In this document: piece after piece, positions 53,923-63,143 of the stretch | How the letters are laid out: the number at the start of each line of letters is the position of its first letter | Numbering within the stretch: position 1 is the stretch's first letter | Assembly (NCBI GenBank): GCA_023393125.1 | Contig: JAEWMQ010000038.1 | Location: 62,001-126,000 of the forward strand | Length of the DNA: 64,000 nt | Source: Bacillota bacterium | GTDB lineage: Bacteria > Bacillota > Clostridia > Lachnospirales > Cellulosilyticaceae | Reading direction: 5' to 3' | Translations under genes and position numbers: made by a program | Notes under the pieces: generated by a model | What the model was told of the DNA's origin: nothing | What the model saw: only the letters and a program-made list of their open reading frames with translations | Databases searched by the model: none

Positions 53923-53959
53923 AACTGCCAGTTCTATCCTTTAAGGTTTACTGGCAGTT
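53923..53959 (-). terminator. Terminator after cysK
   Basis: Arms AACTGCCAGT (53923-53932) and ACTGGCAGTT (53950-53959) are perfect; on the minus strand followed by ATTTGTTTGTTT. It lies 84 bp downstream of cysK; nothing else was seen in the 273-bp gap. Confidence 0.7.
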
Positions 53960-54042
53960 GCTTATTTTATTCTCACTTCATTTCATTTATTATTAAATTT
54001 TTCATACTATAATCAAATGATCATTTAAGTTTACTTCAACAT

Positions 54043-54972
54043 TTAGCTAAATAAAGGTGTAGATAAGTATCTCTCTCCTGTATCTGGTAGAAGTACCACA
54101 ATATTTTTGCCTTTATTTTCTGGTCTTTTAGCTAACTGAGTAGCTGCATATAAAGCTGCTCCTGATGAAATACCTACTAGTACGCCTTCTGTTTTAGCAA
54201 GCTTTCTAGATGCTTCAAATGCTGCTTCGTTACTTACCTGAATAATTTCATCAACTACCTCAGAATCATATACTCCAGGTATAAAGCCAGCTCCAATTCC
54301 TTGAATCTTATGTGGTCCAGGTTTACCACCTGAAAGTACTGGTGAATCTGCTGGTTCAACAGCTACGATTTTTACCTCTGGTTTCTTTTCTTTAAGTACT
54401 TCTCCTACACCTGATACTGTACCACCTGTTCCTACTCCTGCTACAAATAAATCTACTGTTCCATCTGTATCATTCCATATTTCAAGAGCAGTAGTTGAAC
54501 GGTGTGCTAAAGGATTGGCTGGATTATTAAATTGCTGTGGTATGAAACTTGGTGCTTTTTCCTCAGCAAGTTCCTCCGCTTTTGCAATAGCTCCCTTCAT
54601 ACCTTTTGCTCCTTCTGTAAGCACAAGTTCTGCCCCTAAAGCTTTTAATGTATTACGGCGCTCTATACTCATTGTATCTGGCATAGTTAAAATAAGCTTA
54701 TAACCTTTTGCTGCACATATATAAGCTAATGCAATCCCTGTATTACCACTAGTTGGCTCAATAATAGTAGTCTCGCTTGTAATAAGTCCTTGCTTTTCAG
54801 CTTCTTGAATCATGTAATAACCAATACGATCTTTAACACTGCTTCCTGGATTAAAAGACTCTAACTTCACAATAAGATTTGCTTCTAAACCTTCACTCTT
54901 TGCATATTGTCCTACTTCTAATAAAGGGGTGTTTCCAATTAACTCTGTAATACTTTTTGATATTTTCGCCAT
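54043..54972 (-). CDS. cysK: Cysteine synthase A (O-acetylserine sulfhydrylase)
   Basis: 309 residues. PLP lysine K47 in NPGSSVKDRI, substrate loop TSGNTGIAL, PLP-phosphate glycine loop GTGGTVSG. Makes cysteine from O-acetylserine and sulfide. Cotranscribed 17 bp after cymR; in Bacillus and Staphylococcus CysK binds CymR as its co-repressor, so this pairing is functionally sensible. Confidence 0.95.
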   Translation of the reverse strand: MAKISKSITELIGNTPLLEVGQYAKSEGLEANLIVKLESFNPGSSVKDRIGYYMIQEAEKQGLITSETTIIEPTSGNTGIALAYICAAKGYKLILTMPDTMSIERRNTLKALGAELVLTEGAKGMKGAIAKAEELAEEKAPSFIPQQFNNPANPLAHRSTTALEIWNDTDGTVDLFVAGVGTGGTVSGVGEVLKEKKPEVKIVAVEPADSPVLSGGKPGPHKIQGIGAGFIPGVYDSEVVDEIIQVSNEAAFEASRKLAKTEGVLVGISSGAALYAATQLAKRPENKGKNIVVLLPDTGERYLSTPLFS

Positions 54973-54989
54973 TTTAATTCCTCCATTTT

Positions 54990-55445
54990 TTATATATAAT
55001 ACATTAATGCTTCTTTTTGATTAAGCTTTTCGTAATCCTTCATTAAATCTTCTAATGTAATATGGTCAATAACTTGACAAATACTCTCTGTGATTTTATT
55101 CCAAACTTGTTCCTGTAAACATTGTTTCATGCTATTATAAATCAAAGAAGCATCATCCTTAACTTCCTCTTCTTCTACAATAAGAATTTCTCCTTCTATA
55201 GCTCTGATTACTTCTCCTACAGTAATATGGCAGCTGCGCTTTGCCAGAATATAACCACCTTGTGAACCTTTAATACTTTTTATAATTCCAGCTTTTTTTA
55301 AAGATGAAAAAACTTGCTCCATATAATTGGCCGATAACTCTTGTCTCTGGGCTATACTAATAAGTGGTACTTGATCTCCAGCTGAATGAACTGCCAAATC
55401 TACTAAAGCACGTAAACCATATCTTGCTTTTGTTGATATTTTCAT
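54990..55445 (-). CDS. cymR: Rrf2-family regulator, CymR-like
   Basis: 151 residues. N-terminal winged helix MKISTKARYGLRALVDLA is typical of CymR, with the ELSANYMEQVFSSLKKAG recognition helix region. The three clustered cysteines that hold the Fe-S cluster in IscR/NsrR are not present (isolated Cys only), which favours CymR, the cysteine-metabolism repressor. It lies directly upstream of cysK. Confidence 0.85.
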   Translation of the reverse strand: MKISTKARYGLRALVDLAVHSAGDQVPLISIAQRQELSANYMEQVFSSLKKAGIIKSIKGSQGGYILAKRSCHITVGEVIRAIEGEILIVEEEEVKDDASLIYNSMKQCLQEQVWNKITESICQVIDHITLEDLMKDYEKLNQKEALMYYI

Positions 55446-55484
55446 AGCCCCTCCTTTTATTCCTACTATTTCTCTATGTTTTGT

Positions 55485-55513
55485 AGTATATGCTCTTTTT
55501 TCTAAATTGTCAA
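55485..55513 (-). promoter_or_regulatory. Promoter of cymR-cysK
   Basis: On the minus strand TTGACA (55508-55513), 17 bp, TATACT (55485-55490), about 40 bp upstream of the ATG. Autoregulation by CymR is plausible; no operator was assigned. Confidence 0.8.
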
Positions 55514-55559
55514 TACTTTTCGCTTAATTTTATAAATGTTATTTTTACCATTAAACTAA

Positions 55560-55614
55560 AATAACATGGAGATAGAAATAAAATTAAAAATCTTATTTCT
55601 ATCTCCATGTTATT
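55560..55614 (-). terminator. Long perfect hairpin after the YitT gene
   Basis: 22-bp perfect arms (55560-55581 and 55593-55614) with an 11-nt loop, 12 bp after the YitT stop. On the minus strand TTTTAG follows. Terminator for the YitT operon; unusually long arm. Confidence 0.8.
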
Positions 55615-55626
55615 GTTAATCTGCAT

Positions 55627-56478
55627 TTATCCTTTAAAACCTTCACCTATAACTTCGTGTAAGTTTTGTACGGTCATAAATGCTAAGGGATCTATTTTAA
55701 CTAATTGCCTTTTTAAATCAATAAATTCTCTACGGCCAATAACACTTGTAATGACCTTTTTTGAATTTTTACTATAAGCTCCTTCTGCTGTATATATAGT
55801 TGCACCCCTTTCTAATACTTCCAAAATATAGCTATTAATTAAATGTGCTTTCTCAGATGAAGAGGGAATAATCATCACATAACGTTGCACATTAAAACCA
55901 GAAATCAAATAATCTATCAAGTTAGTTGTAACGAGCACACCTAATGCGGCATAAAGACCTTTTTCAAGCCCAAAGATTCCTGTTGCCAAAAGAACAACAA
56001 TCATATCAGCAATCATTAAAGAGGTCCCAATATTAAGATTTATATATTTTGTCATTATTTTTGCTATAATATCTGTTCCACCAGAAGATGCTTCTAAATT
56101 AAATACTACGGCTTGTCCTACGGCAATAAATAAAGCTCCAAAAATAAGCAAAATTAATAAATCATCACTAATAGGTTCCCAATTAGGCCAAATGAATTCT
56201 AATCCCGTCATTAATAATGAAACAGATAAGCTACACATTAAACTTCTTAACCCAAAGCTTTTCCCGAGAAATATAAAGCCAATTGTAAACATAATACAAT
56301 CTAATATAAGAATTAGAATACCAATAGGTACCATGGGGAAGATAGCTTTTAAAACAATAGCTAAACCACTTACACCCCCAGCAGCTAGATTAGATGGTGC
56401 CCAGAAAAAATAGAGCCCTATAGCTATTAATAATGCTCCTATAATAATACCTACATACTCTTTTGCCACTTGTTTCAT
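55627..56478 (-). CDS. YitT-family membrane protein
   Basis: 283 residues. Five or six membrane helices (about 10-190) with GALLIAIGLYFFWAPSNLAAGG, then a cytosolic DUF2179 domain (about 215-280, VITSVIGRREFIDLKRQL). Function of the family is unsettled. The start overlaps the stop of the GIY-YIG gene by one base. Confidence 0.88.
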   Translation of the reverse strand: MKQVAKEYVGIIIGALLIAIGLYFFWAPSNLAAGGVSGLAIVLKAIFPMVPIGILILILDCIMFTIGFIFLGKSFGLRSLMCSLSVSLLMTGLEFIWPNWEPISDDLLILLIFGALFIAVGQAVVFNLEASSGGTDIIAKIMTKYINLNIGTSLMIADMIVVLLATGIFGLEKGLYAALGVLVTTNLIDYLISGFNVQRYVMIIPSSSEKAHLINSYILEVLERGATIYTAEGAYSKNSKKVITSVIGRREFIDLKRQLVKIDPLAFMTVQNLHEVIGEGFKG

Positions 56479-56735
56479 TAACTCATCTCCTCAAACTTTG
56501 AATAGATGAGAGCTTCTTTCTCTGCTCTACTCATTTGTTTTATCATGTACTCTCTTTTTAAGGCTTCTGTTTTAGATTCAAAACTTTCTTCATAAACCAA
56601 AGTAACAGGTGTACGTCCTCTTGTATATTTGGCACCTTTTTTACTATTATGTATACTAACTCTTTTTTCGATATTATTAGTGTATCCAGTATAATAAGTG
56701 CCATCTTTACATTTTAAAATATAGATATAATACAT
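56478..56735 (-). CDS. GIY-YIG domain protein (UPF0213/YhbQ-like)
   Basis: 85 residues. YYIYILKCKDGTYYTGYT is the GIY-YIG motif, with Arg and a C-terminal Glu (TEALKREYMIK). Small stand-alone members (YhbQ, YazA) are DNA-repair-linked nucleases; this one is of that size. One-base overlap with the YitT gene. Confidence 0.9.
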   Translation of the reverse strand: MYYIYILKCKDGTYYTGYTNNIEKRVSIHNSKKGAKYTRGRTPVTLVYEESFESKTEALKREYMIKQMSRAEKEALIYSKFEEMS

Positions 56736-56774
56736 AGCATTTCCCTTTTTTCCTATTTGTTATACTTAAATAGC

Positions 56775-56809
56775 AAAAAGGAACTCATATCTAATGGGAG
56801 TTCCTTTTT
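56775..56809 (-). terminator. Terminator after the DUF4340 gene
   Basis: Perfect arms AAAAAGGAACTC (56775-56786) and GAGTTCCTTTTT (56798-56809), ending in T-runs on both strands, 7 bp past the DUF4340 stop. Confidence 0.85.
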
Positions 56810-56815
56810 TGATTC

Positions 56816-58174
56816 TTACTTCTTTTCTTTTTTCATGTGACTAAGCGTATTAAATAGCTTAATTACCTTGTCTTTATTAACTGCAAATTCCGTAATGCCA
56901 TTCTCACGTAAAATGTAGTAATTAATATCATAAGGAATAAGTTCAATTTTCTCCTCTTGATTATTTTGTAAAGTACATGTAATTGTAATCTCGGCCTTTC
57001 TTTCCTCTTTTTGTTCAATTTCCGGATTCTGAAGTGCAGCTTCAATCCATATACTTGAACTAATAGTTGAAATAAGTTCCATGGTTTCTTCCTTATTCAA
57101 TACTAATCCATCTAGCTCGCTGGCTATTTCATTTGCAACTTGTCCTTCTTGTCCATTCTCTAATACCAAATTATACGTACCTTGTGGATTTTCTAATACA
57201 ATTTGTTTTAGAGTTAATAGTGGTAAATCTAAAATCTGCCTTGAAATCATATCAAATGGTTTATAACTAATAAGCTTTTCTAAGACCTCTTTCTTCATGG
57301 TATAAACGACTGACTGATCATTCATTCTCACATAGACCTTATCACCTTCTACCTTGCCAAAGCTTAATTTCCAATCTTTATTTAAATTTAAAATAAGCTG
57401 TGGATTAGATAAACCATAATCTATCTCTTCAGTAATAGCACCCGCAAAACTTTCTATTTTCATTTCTTCAATTGCTTTAAGTAACTCTTCCATTACCTCT
57501 GCTTGAACAAAATGATTTCCTTTATAATAATCCATTAAGGACCATTTGCTAATGCCCAATTCCTGTGACTTTTCAAGACTATAGATGTAATCTTCATTGC
57601 GCGTTACTGTAATTGTCTCTATATCTTCTATCTCAGGTACTTTTAAATCCCCTATTACAAAAGTATTTGGGTCTCTTAAAAATTGTTGTCCTTCATCATA
57701 AGGGACTACGTATATTCCCTCCATACGATCAGTTGCTATATAAAGGGGATCTTTGTTTTCTGATACCTTTCCTATTTTAAATGTTTGGCTACGATTCATT
57801 TCATCATAAAGCGTAATCATTACTGCCCTATCATCTATACCATACTGAGCTTCATCTTCTACCTTATAAACAGCTTCTTTACTTTGAACATTTCTTATAG
57901 CGGTTAGCCAATCATGTACTGATTGCCAATTATAAGTCAAATCCATGTGTTCTGGATTAACCCAGTTTTGATACTCTTTTTCTAAAATAGTCATTTCATT
58001 ATCTTTTATTTCAATACGTACTACATTCCCTTCCAAAGTACATAGCTTTTGTCTTACTTCTTCCTGCCTATTAGCTTGTCCCATTGTCATTTTGCTTTGT
58101 GCATTATTATATATCATTCCTGCTCCACCTAAAATGATCATTAATAATAGGACTATGCCCATTTGCTTTTTCAT
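56816..58174 (-). CDS. DUF4340-type protein, membrane-anchored
   Basis: 452 residues. N-terminal membrane anchor (GIVLLLMIILGGAGMIYN), then repeated DUF4340 units of about 80-90 residues (for example YGLSNPQLILNLNKDWKLSFGK and VYVRMNDQSVVYTMKKEVLEKL). Members are often found beside ABC-type gliding or uncharacterised transporters; no such partner is here. Monocistronic with a terminator. Function unknown. Confidence 0.72.
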   Translation of the reverse strand: MKKQMGIVLLLMIILGGAGMIYNNAQSKMTMGQANRQEEVRQKLCTLEGNVVRIEIKDNEMTILEKEYQNWVNPEHMDLTYNWQSVHDWLTAIRNVQSKEAVYKVEDEAQYGIDDRAVMITLYDEMNRSQTFKIGKVSENKDPLYIATDRMEGIYVVPYDEGQQFLRDPNTFVIGDLKVPEIEDIETITVTRNEDYIYSLEKSQELGISKWSLMDYYKGNHFVQAEVMEELLKAIEEMKIESFAGAITEEIDYGLSNPQLILNLNKDWKLSFGKVEGDKVYVRMNDQSVVYTMKKEVLEKLISYKPFDMISRQILDLPLLTLKQIVLENPQGTYNLVLENGQEGQVANEIASELDGLVLNKEETMELISTISSSIWIEAALQNPEIEQKEERKAEITITCTLQNNQEEKIELIPYDINYYILRENGITEFAVNKDKVIKLFNTLSHMKKEKK

Positions 58175-58323
58175 TCTTATTCCTCCTATTTTAGAGTCTC
58201 ATGATGATTTTTTAATGATTAATCTTATTTTCATTTTATATTAATAACTTCTCATTCTTTGTATCCTACTATATAATAAATATAAAAAAGTTGTTAAGAA
58301 AGCAATAACAAGGGGGAATGCTT

Positions 58324-58866
58324 ATGTATGTCCATTCTAAAACACAATCTACCTATAACATCTACTCTAACTTTTTGACCCATAGTTATTTAAATGTCCT
58401 AGAAAAATGGAGTTTATATGAGCACCATGGTTGCAGCGTTAATACACCCTCTTATGCCGAACTCATTAAATCCATCCAAGATTTTATTTTTATTCTACAA
58501 ACCTCTAGACATTCACCTTCCTATTTACAAGCCTATATATTTAACTATCTACCAACTATGCTTTATACAAATAAGTCAAATCTTTTTAATGATTTAGCAC
58601 ACTCCTATCCTGAAGCTTTTTCTGTCTTTCATCTACCTAAGACAAAATTGAACTTAAAACTTTTAAAAAAACATTACTTACATACTCTTAATAAACTTTC
58701 TAAAAGCAATCAAATTAACTTAATCAATGATTGTAACATTATTCTTATTAACATTTACCATTTTATTTTATATAGTTCATTTAAAAAAGAAAAAAGTATC
58801 CCTGCTTTTTTTCTAGCTTCAACAGCAGAAGATTTTATTAAGCTCATTTATGATTTCGCCAAATAA
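58324..58866 (+). CDS. Hypothetical protein, helical
   Basis: 180 residues from the ATG at 58324, seven bases after AAGGGGG (an ATG two codons earlier is too close). I recognise no family. It is predicted mostly helical, Leu/Asn/Tyr-rich, basic near 120-140 (KTKLNLKLLKKHYLHTLNKL), without signal peptide or clear membrane helix. Codon use and base composition are like the following HD-GYP gene, 189 bp downstream. A -10 TATAAT lies at 58272-58277. Confidence 0.6.
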   Translation: MYVHSKTQSTYNIYSNFLTHSYLNVLEKWSLYEHHGCSVNTPSYAELIKSIQDFIFILQTSRHSPSYLQAYIFNYLPTMLYTNKSNLFNDLAHSYPEAFSVFHLPKTKLNLKLLKKHYLHTLNKLSKSNQINLINDCNIILINIYHFILYSSFKKEKSIPAFFLASTAEDFIKLIYDFAK

Positions 58867-59055
58867 TATATGTAAGCAGTTGATTTTCGTCATATTAGTT
58901 TAGCATTATTGAAGAGATTTTGCAAATAACGCTAAGCACACTATAACAATATACAATTTCTTTCATTTTCTACTTATTATTTATTTTATCTGCTTATCTT
59001 TCTTATCTATTTAGTCGATATAAACATTAAAAGTAACAATAAGGGGGAGCAATTC

Positions 59056-60081
59056 ATGCAAAAAATCATTGTGCCTGTTTCAAAATGCATTCCTGGTATG
59101 ATTACTGCAGGACCAATTATTGATTTAAAAACCGGTACTACTATTATAGGTCCAAATCAAAAACTCACACCAGATCATATTAAAAATATCCAAAACTTTG
59201 TGCATACGGATATATGGGTTTATTTAGATTCTTTCAACAAAGTATGGAATCTTCCTGTAGAAACAATTGAAAACTATAAAAAATATAGTAGTGCCTTAAT
59301 GACTGTTATTAATCAACTCGATAAAAAAGATGCAAGCTTGTTAGATATTAGTGACTTCGAATCATTATGTGAAGATTTACCAAATGATTTTACTGCTAAT
59401 TATAGCCTTCTAGGCTGTACTAATCTTATTGAGCAATTAGATTATAATACCTATAATCATAGTTTAAATGTTGCCTTTATTTCTATGCTTATTTGCCGTT
59501 GGTGTAACTTGGATGGTCACCTTATAGCTTCTTCCATTAAAGCTGGTCTATTGCATGATATTGGATTACTTAATCTTTCTTTTGATCCTTTTGATGCTTC
59601 TATAACGAGAGATGCCACTATGCAAGCTGAATATGAAAAACATCCGATCTATAGCTATAACCTTGTAAGCAAACTTAAAGATTTAGACCCGATTATTCCC
59701 AAGGCTATTTTAGCTCACCATGAGCATTGTGATGGCAGTGGTTTCCCGGTTCGCATCTCCTCACCTTATATTAATTTATTAGGTAAGATACTGGGAATTG
59801 CTGATACCTATGATTTACTTCGCCATAAGCATCATATATTTGACACTCTAAAAATTTTACTATTGGATTTCCTTCCCCAGTTTGACCCTAAACTTCTATT
59901 AACTTTCTGTACTAATATTGCCACCTATTATATTGGTACTTTTGTTATCTTAAATACGGAAGAAATTGGAGAAGTAGTATTTATTAATCCTCACTGCCTT
60001 TACCGACCTATTATTAAAATTAATGATCGTTTTATTGATTTATACGAACACAATGAAATTGATATTATCTCTATTAAATAA
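59056..60081 (+). CDS. HD-GYP-type cyclic-di-GMP phosphodiesterase
   Basis: 341 residues. A N-terminal DUF3391-like beta part (about 1-75) is followed by the HD-GYP domain: His135 (NHSLNVA), His167-Asp168 in HDIGLL, and HHEHCDGSGFP at 221-231. Deviations: HDIGK is HDIGLL and GYP is GFP. Metal ligands seem retained, so activity on cyclic-di-GMP is likely but not certain. Could lower the messenger that PilB's MshEN domain may read. AAGGGGGAG ribosome site. Confidence 0.83.
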   Translation: MQKIIVPVSKCIPGMITAGPIIDLKTGTTIIGPNQKLTPDHIKNIQNFVHTDIWVYLDSFNKVWNLPVETIENYKKYSSALMTVINQLDKKDASLLDISDFESLCEDLPNDFTANYSLLGCTNLIEQLDYNTYNHSLNVAFISMLICRWCNLDGHLIASSIKAGLLHDIGLLNLSFDPFDASITRDATMQAEYEKHPIYSYNLVSKLKDLDPIIPKAILAHHEHCDGSGFPVRISSPYINLLGKILGIADTYDLLRHKHHIFDTLKILLLDFLPQFDPKLLLTFCTNIATYYIGTFVILNTEEIGEVVFINPHCLYRPIIKINDRFIDLYEHNEIDIISIK

Positions 60082-60114
60082 AGAAATCTATTGTTACCTC
60101 GACATATTTTATAT

Positions 60115-60162
60115 AAAAAGTAGTTAATAATTTACGAAATCCGAAATTATTAACTACTTTTT
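60115..60162 (+). terminator. Terminator after the HD-GYP gene
   Basis: Perfect 19-nt arms (60115-60133 and 60144-60162) with a 10-nt loop and T5 at the end. Confidence 0.9.
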
Positions 60163-60253
60163 ATTGTTTAACTTGAAAAAACAACTTATGTCATATAGAA
60201 TAAGAAATAATTGTACTATAGTATAGATTTTAGTCTAAAGGATGTGACTCATT

Positions 60254-61414
60254 TTGAAACATAAGCCACATATCGTTATTATTTGTCTTAGTTTCTTATT
60301 TTTATTTGGATTTATAGGTTTAGGTATTCTACAAAATCAATCTACTAATACAGAAAAAGTAGTACCTTTAACTTATAATTGGTACTATAGTTTAAACGGA
60401 AAATCTTCAGTTTCTCTTTCCATTCCTACTCACGTAGATAGTTATTATCACAAAGGTGATGTAGTAGATCTCTATACTACCTTACCTACTACTTCTATCA
60501 AACAACCTTATATTCGCACTAAAATTTTCTTACAACATGTGAAAATTTTTCTAGATGATGAACTTATTTATGAATATAATGGTCATATTAACTCAGAAGG
60601 CAATTTAGAGGTAGGTAGTGGCATTTTAGTCTTTCCTCTTCCAAAAGAGTATGCTTATAAAACTTTACATATTCAATATGTTCATAGTTTTGACCGAATT
60701 ACTAATTATATTTTCCCTATTAGCTTAACTGAAAAAAATTTAACTGAAACACTATTATTTGATTCTGCTGAAACACTTTATCTCAATAGTTGGTTTCTAT
60801 TTATTGGCATAGTATGTATCTTTATTAGCTTTTACCAGAAATTTAAAAAACGACCTTGTTTGAATTTTTTATTTCTAGGTCTATTTGCTACTGTATATTC
60901 CACATGGTCATTGTGTAACAGTAAAGCTTTACAGCTCTTTACCCAAAATCTAACTTTTATTCATCATTTAGAATATCTTTGTTTCTATGTGGCAACTATT
61001 CCACTATGGCTATTCTTTTATGAGATTGTCTTTAAACGTTCTCTTAAGCTCTATTGCATTATTAGTACATTGCCTTCAATTGTTTTTTTTATTGTAGCTA
61101 TTGCATTACAATATATAAGGAAAATGAATTTATTTGAGTTATTGCCTTATTATCATTTTCTTCTTGCTGGTAACTTTTTATTAATGATTCTATTTATTAT
61201 TCTACTCATTTATAAAAAGCATCCACTAAGCCAAGGACTATTAGTAGGCATCTTATGTTTAATCTTATCTTCTATATTGGAAATCTTCAAATTTTATACT
61301 ACCAATATTAAAGTGGCTTCTTTTGTTAATTACGGCATCATTTTATTCTTTCTAAATCTCATTTACGCCTTATATCGCCCAAAAAGCTATCCAAATAATA
61401 ACCATGATTTTTAA
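60254..61414 (+). CDS. Seven-helix sensor-like membrane protein (7TMR-DISM layout), TTG start
   Basis: 386 residues. A signal-anchor helix (about 7-28), an extracellular beta domain (about 45-165, with FLDDELIYEYNG as in 7TMR-DISM extracellular domain 2), then seven helices (about 175-375). It ends 10 residues after the last helix, so no GGDEF, kinase or other output domain is attached. The start is TTG with AAAGGATG about 9 bp upstream. It follows the HD-GYP gene, and might act with a separate output protein. Ligand unknown. Confidence 0.7.
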   Translation: MKHKPHIVIICLSFLFLFGFIGLGILQNQSTNTEKVVPLTYNWYYSLNGKSSVSLSIPTHVDSYYHKGDVVDLYTTLPTTSIKQPYIRTKIFLQHVKIFLDDELIYEYNGHINSEGNLEVGSGILVFPLPKEYAYKTLHIQYVHSFDRITNYIFPISLTEKNLTETLLFDSAETLYLNSWFLFIGIVCIFISFYQKFKKRPCLNFLFLGLFATVYSTWSLCNSKALQLFTQNLTFIHHLEYLCFYVATIPLWLFFYEIVFKRSLKLYCIISTLPSIVFFIVAIALQYIRKMNLFELLPYYHFLLAGNFLLMILFIILLIYKKHPLSQGLLVGILCLILSSILEIFKFYTTNIKVASFVNYGIILFFLNLIYALYRPKSYPNNNHDF

Positions 61415-61463
61415 AAGTACTATAAGTAGATTTTTCATCACTTCATCTACCTATAGTACTTTT
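61413..61463 (+). terminator. Terminator between convergent genes
   Basis: Arms 61413-61430 and 61446-61463 pair at 16 of 18 positions, flanked by T-runs on both strands; shared by the sensor-like gene and murI. Confidence 0.85.
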
Positions 61464-61473
61464 TTATTAATCA

Positions 61474-62232
61474 CTAATCCACCTTACTCAGATATCGATT
61501 AAGTAATTCTAGAGATTCACATTTTTCGCCTGAATAATAAAAGGTTACCTCAGGCTCTTTTCTAATATGCATTATTTTTTCACTATCTATTAATTCTTTT
61601 AAATGTCGCACAGTCCCTTCATTACCATCATATACCGTAATATGTGGTGGCAAACACTCTTCTAAAATCTTCTTAAAATAAATAAAATGTGTACATCCTA
61701 GTACAATCGCCTTAATTTCTTCCAAAGGATAATCTTTTAACTTTTCCTTAAAATAACCTTTAACTTGTTCTTTATCAAACATAAAGGATTCTGCAAATGT
61801 CACCAATTCAGGTAACGCTAAAGTACAGACACGCTCTTCTTCTCCTAAACGATTTACTAAATTCTTAAATTTTTCTTCTTTTAAAGTCAATTGCGTTGCT
61901 GTTACCAATACCTTTCCTTCCGGGTGATGATTTAATGCTAACTTGACAGCTGGTTCCATACCAATAATAGGAATTTGATACTGACTTCGTAAAGCTTTAA
62001 CAGCAATACTTGTAGCTGTATTACACGCAATAACAATAGCATCTACTTGCTGACTTATTAAAAAGGCTACAACCTCATTGACATAGCCTAAAACTTCCTC
62101 TTTAGTTTTTGTCCCATAAGGCACATGATTATTATCCGAATAATAAATATAATCTGCTTGTGGTAGGAGTTTAAGGGCTGTTTTTAAAACTGTAATGCCA
62201 CCTACTCCTGAGTCAAATATTCCAACCTTCAT
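61474..62232 (-). CDS. murI: Glutamate racemase
   Basis: 252 residues from the ATG at 62232 (a GTG three codons earlier is possible). FDSGVGG, YYSDNNHVPYG, first catalytic Cys in VIACNTATS and second in VLGCTHFIYF. Makes D-glutamate for peptidoglycan. Monocistronic. Confidence 0.95.
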   Translation of the reverse strand: MKVGIFDSGVGGITVLKTALKLLPQADYIYYSDNNHVPYGTKTKEEVLGYVNEVVAFLISQQVDAIVIACNTATSIAVKALRSQYQIPIIGMEPAVKLALNHHPEGKVLVTATQLTLKEEKFKNLVNRLGEEERVCTLALPELVTFAESFMFDKEQVKGYFKEKLKDYPLEEIKAIVLGCTHFIYFKKILEECLPPHITVYDGNEGTVRHLKELIDSEKIMHIRKEPEVTFYYSGEKCESLELLNRYLSKVD

Positions 62233-62446
62233 CCTTATCACACTTCCATCTCTTGTAATATCTTTTCTATTTTAAATCATTTGCTGATTGTTGTTAATAC
62301 TTTCCTTCTATATAATCTATTAACCTATAAAAAATATAAGTTTGATTATGAAATTTGTCAAGGAAACACAGTATCTATTATTCCTTCCTCAATCAAACGA
62401 TAAACAAGTATATAATATATAAAAAATTAATTATCATCACATTCAT

Positions 62447-62475
62447 TTTACTTATTAATAATAATATACTATAAT
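62447..62475 (+). promoter_or_regulatory. Candidate promoter of the NfeD-like gene
   Basis: TTTACT (62447-62452), 17 bp, TATAAT (62470-62475), 33 bp before the ATG. The rest of the 267-bp gap to murI is AT-rich and featureless. Confidence 0.5.
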
Positions 62476-62508
62476 ATTCTTACTACTTACTTGTAAGGAG
62501 GATGCTAT

Positions 62509-63048
62509 ATGACAACTATTTATCTATACGCTTTAGGCTTTGGCCTCATATGCTTATTCTTAAGTCTCATTTTAGATGGCCTAAGTGATTTATTTCAAGG
62601 ACTTAGTTTTTTCGACTTAAGTTTTGATGCCCTTCCTGGTATTTTACCTATAACTCCCTTAGAAATTTGTGCTTTTCTAGTAGGTTTCGGAGGCATGGGT
62701 TATACATTGTCTGAAAAGACTTCTTTTCACTTAGTTGGTGCAATCTTAACTGGCTGCTTACTTTGCTATTTAACTAAAACACTTATTGCTCATCTCAAAA
62801 AAGTTGATAGTGATGCTTTAACAGATGCTGACTTAATTGGTATGGAAGGTAGAGTTATTGTTACCATTTTTGAAGGAGGTACTGGAAGTGTTGCCTTAAA
62901 TACAAAACACGGTAAAATCTCTTATTCTGCTCAAAGTGCAACGCCTATCCAAGAAGGCACTATTGTTAAAGTATTAGATATCAAAAATTATATTTTAATT
63001 GTTTCTGATTCACCTATTTATTTTCTATCTAAAGAGCTCATGAAATAA
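62509..63048 (+). CDS. NfeD/YuaF-like membrane protein
   Basis: 179 residues. Three membrane helices in the first 100 residues, then a C-terminal OB-fold NfeD-type domain (about 108-170, DLIGMEGRVIVTIFEGGTGSV). YuaF in Bacillus is paired with the flotillin YuaG (FloT); here a flotillin gene follows 95 bp downstream. Probably organises membrane microdomains with it. Confidence 0.85.
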   Translation: MTTIYLYALGFGLICLFLSLILDGLSDLFQGLSFFDLSFDALPGILPITPLEICAFLVGFGGMGYTLSEKTSFHLVGAILTGCLLCYLTKTLIAHLKKVDSDALTDADLIGMEGRVIVTIFEGGTGSVALNTKHGKISYSAQSATPIQEGTIVKVLDIKNYILIVSDSPIYFLSKELMK

Positions 63049-63082
63049 ACTTTTATTAATTATTAATTTTTCTCTAATTTTC

Positions 63083-63110
63083 TTTACAATTGTATATCTT
63101 AAAGTATACT
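63083..63110 (+). promoter_or_regulatory. Possible promoter of the flotillin gene
   Basis: TTTACA (63083-63088), 16 bp, TATACT (63105-63110), inside the gap between the NfeD-like and flotillin genes. Confidence 0.4.
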
Positions 63111-63143
63111 TTAGATATATACATATTATGAAGGGGTGAGGCT

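Noticed and set aside
55560..55614. Attachment or recombination site because of the perfect 22-bp inverted repeat
   Set aside because: Position 12 bp after a stop codon and a following T-run fit an ordinary terminator; no integrase nearby.
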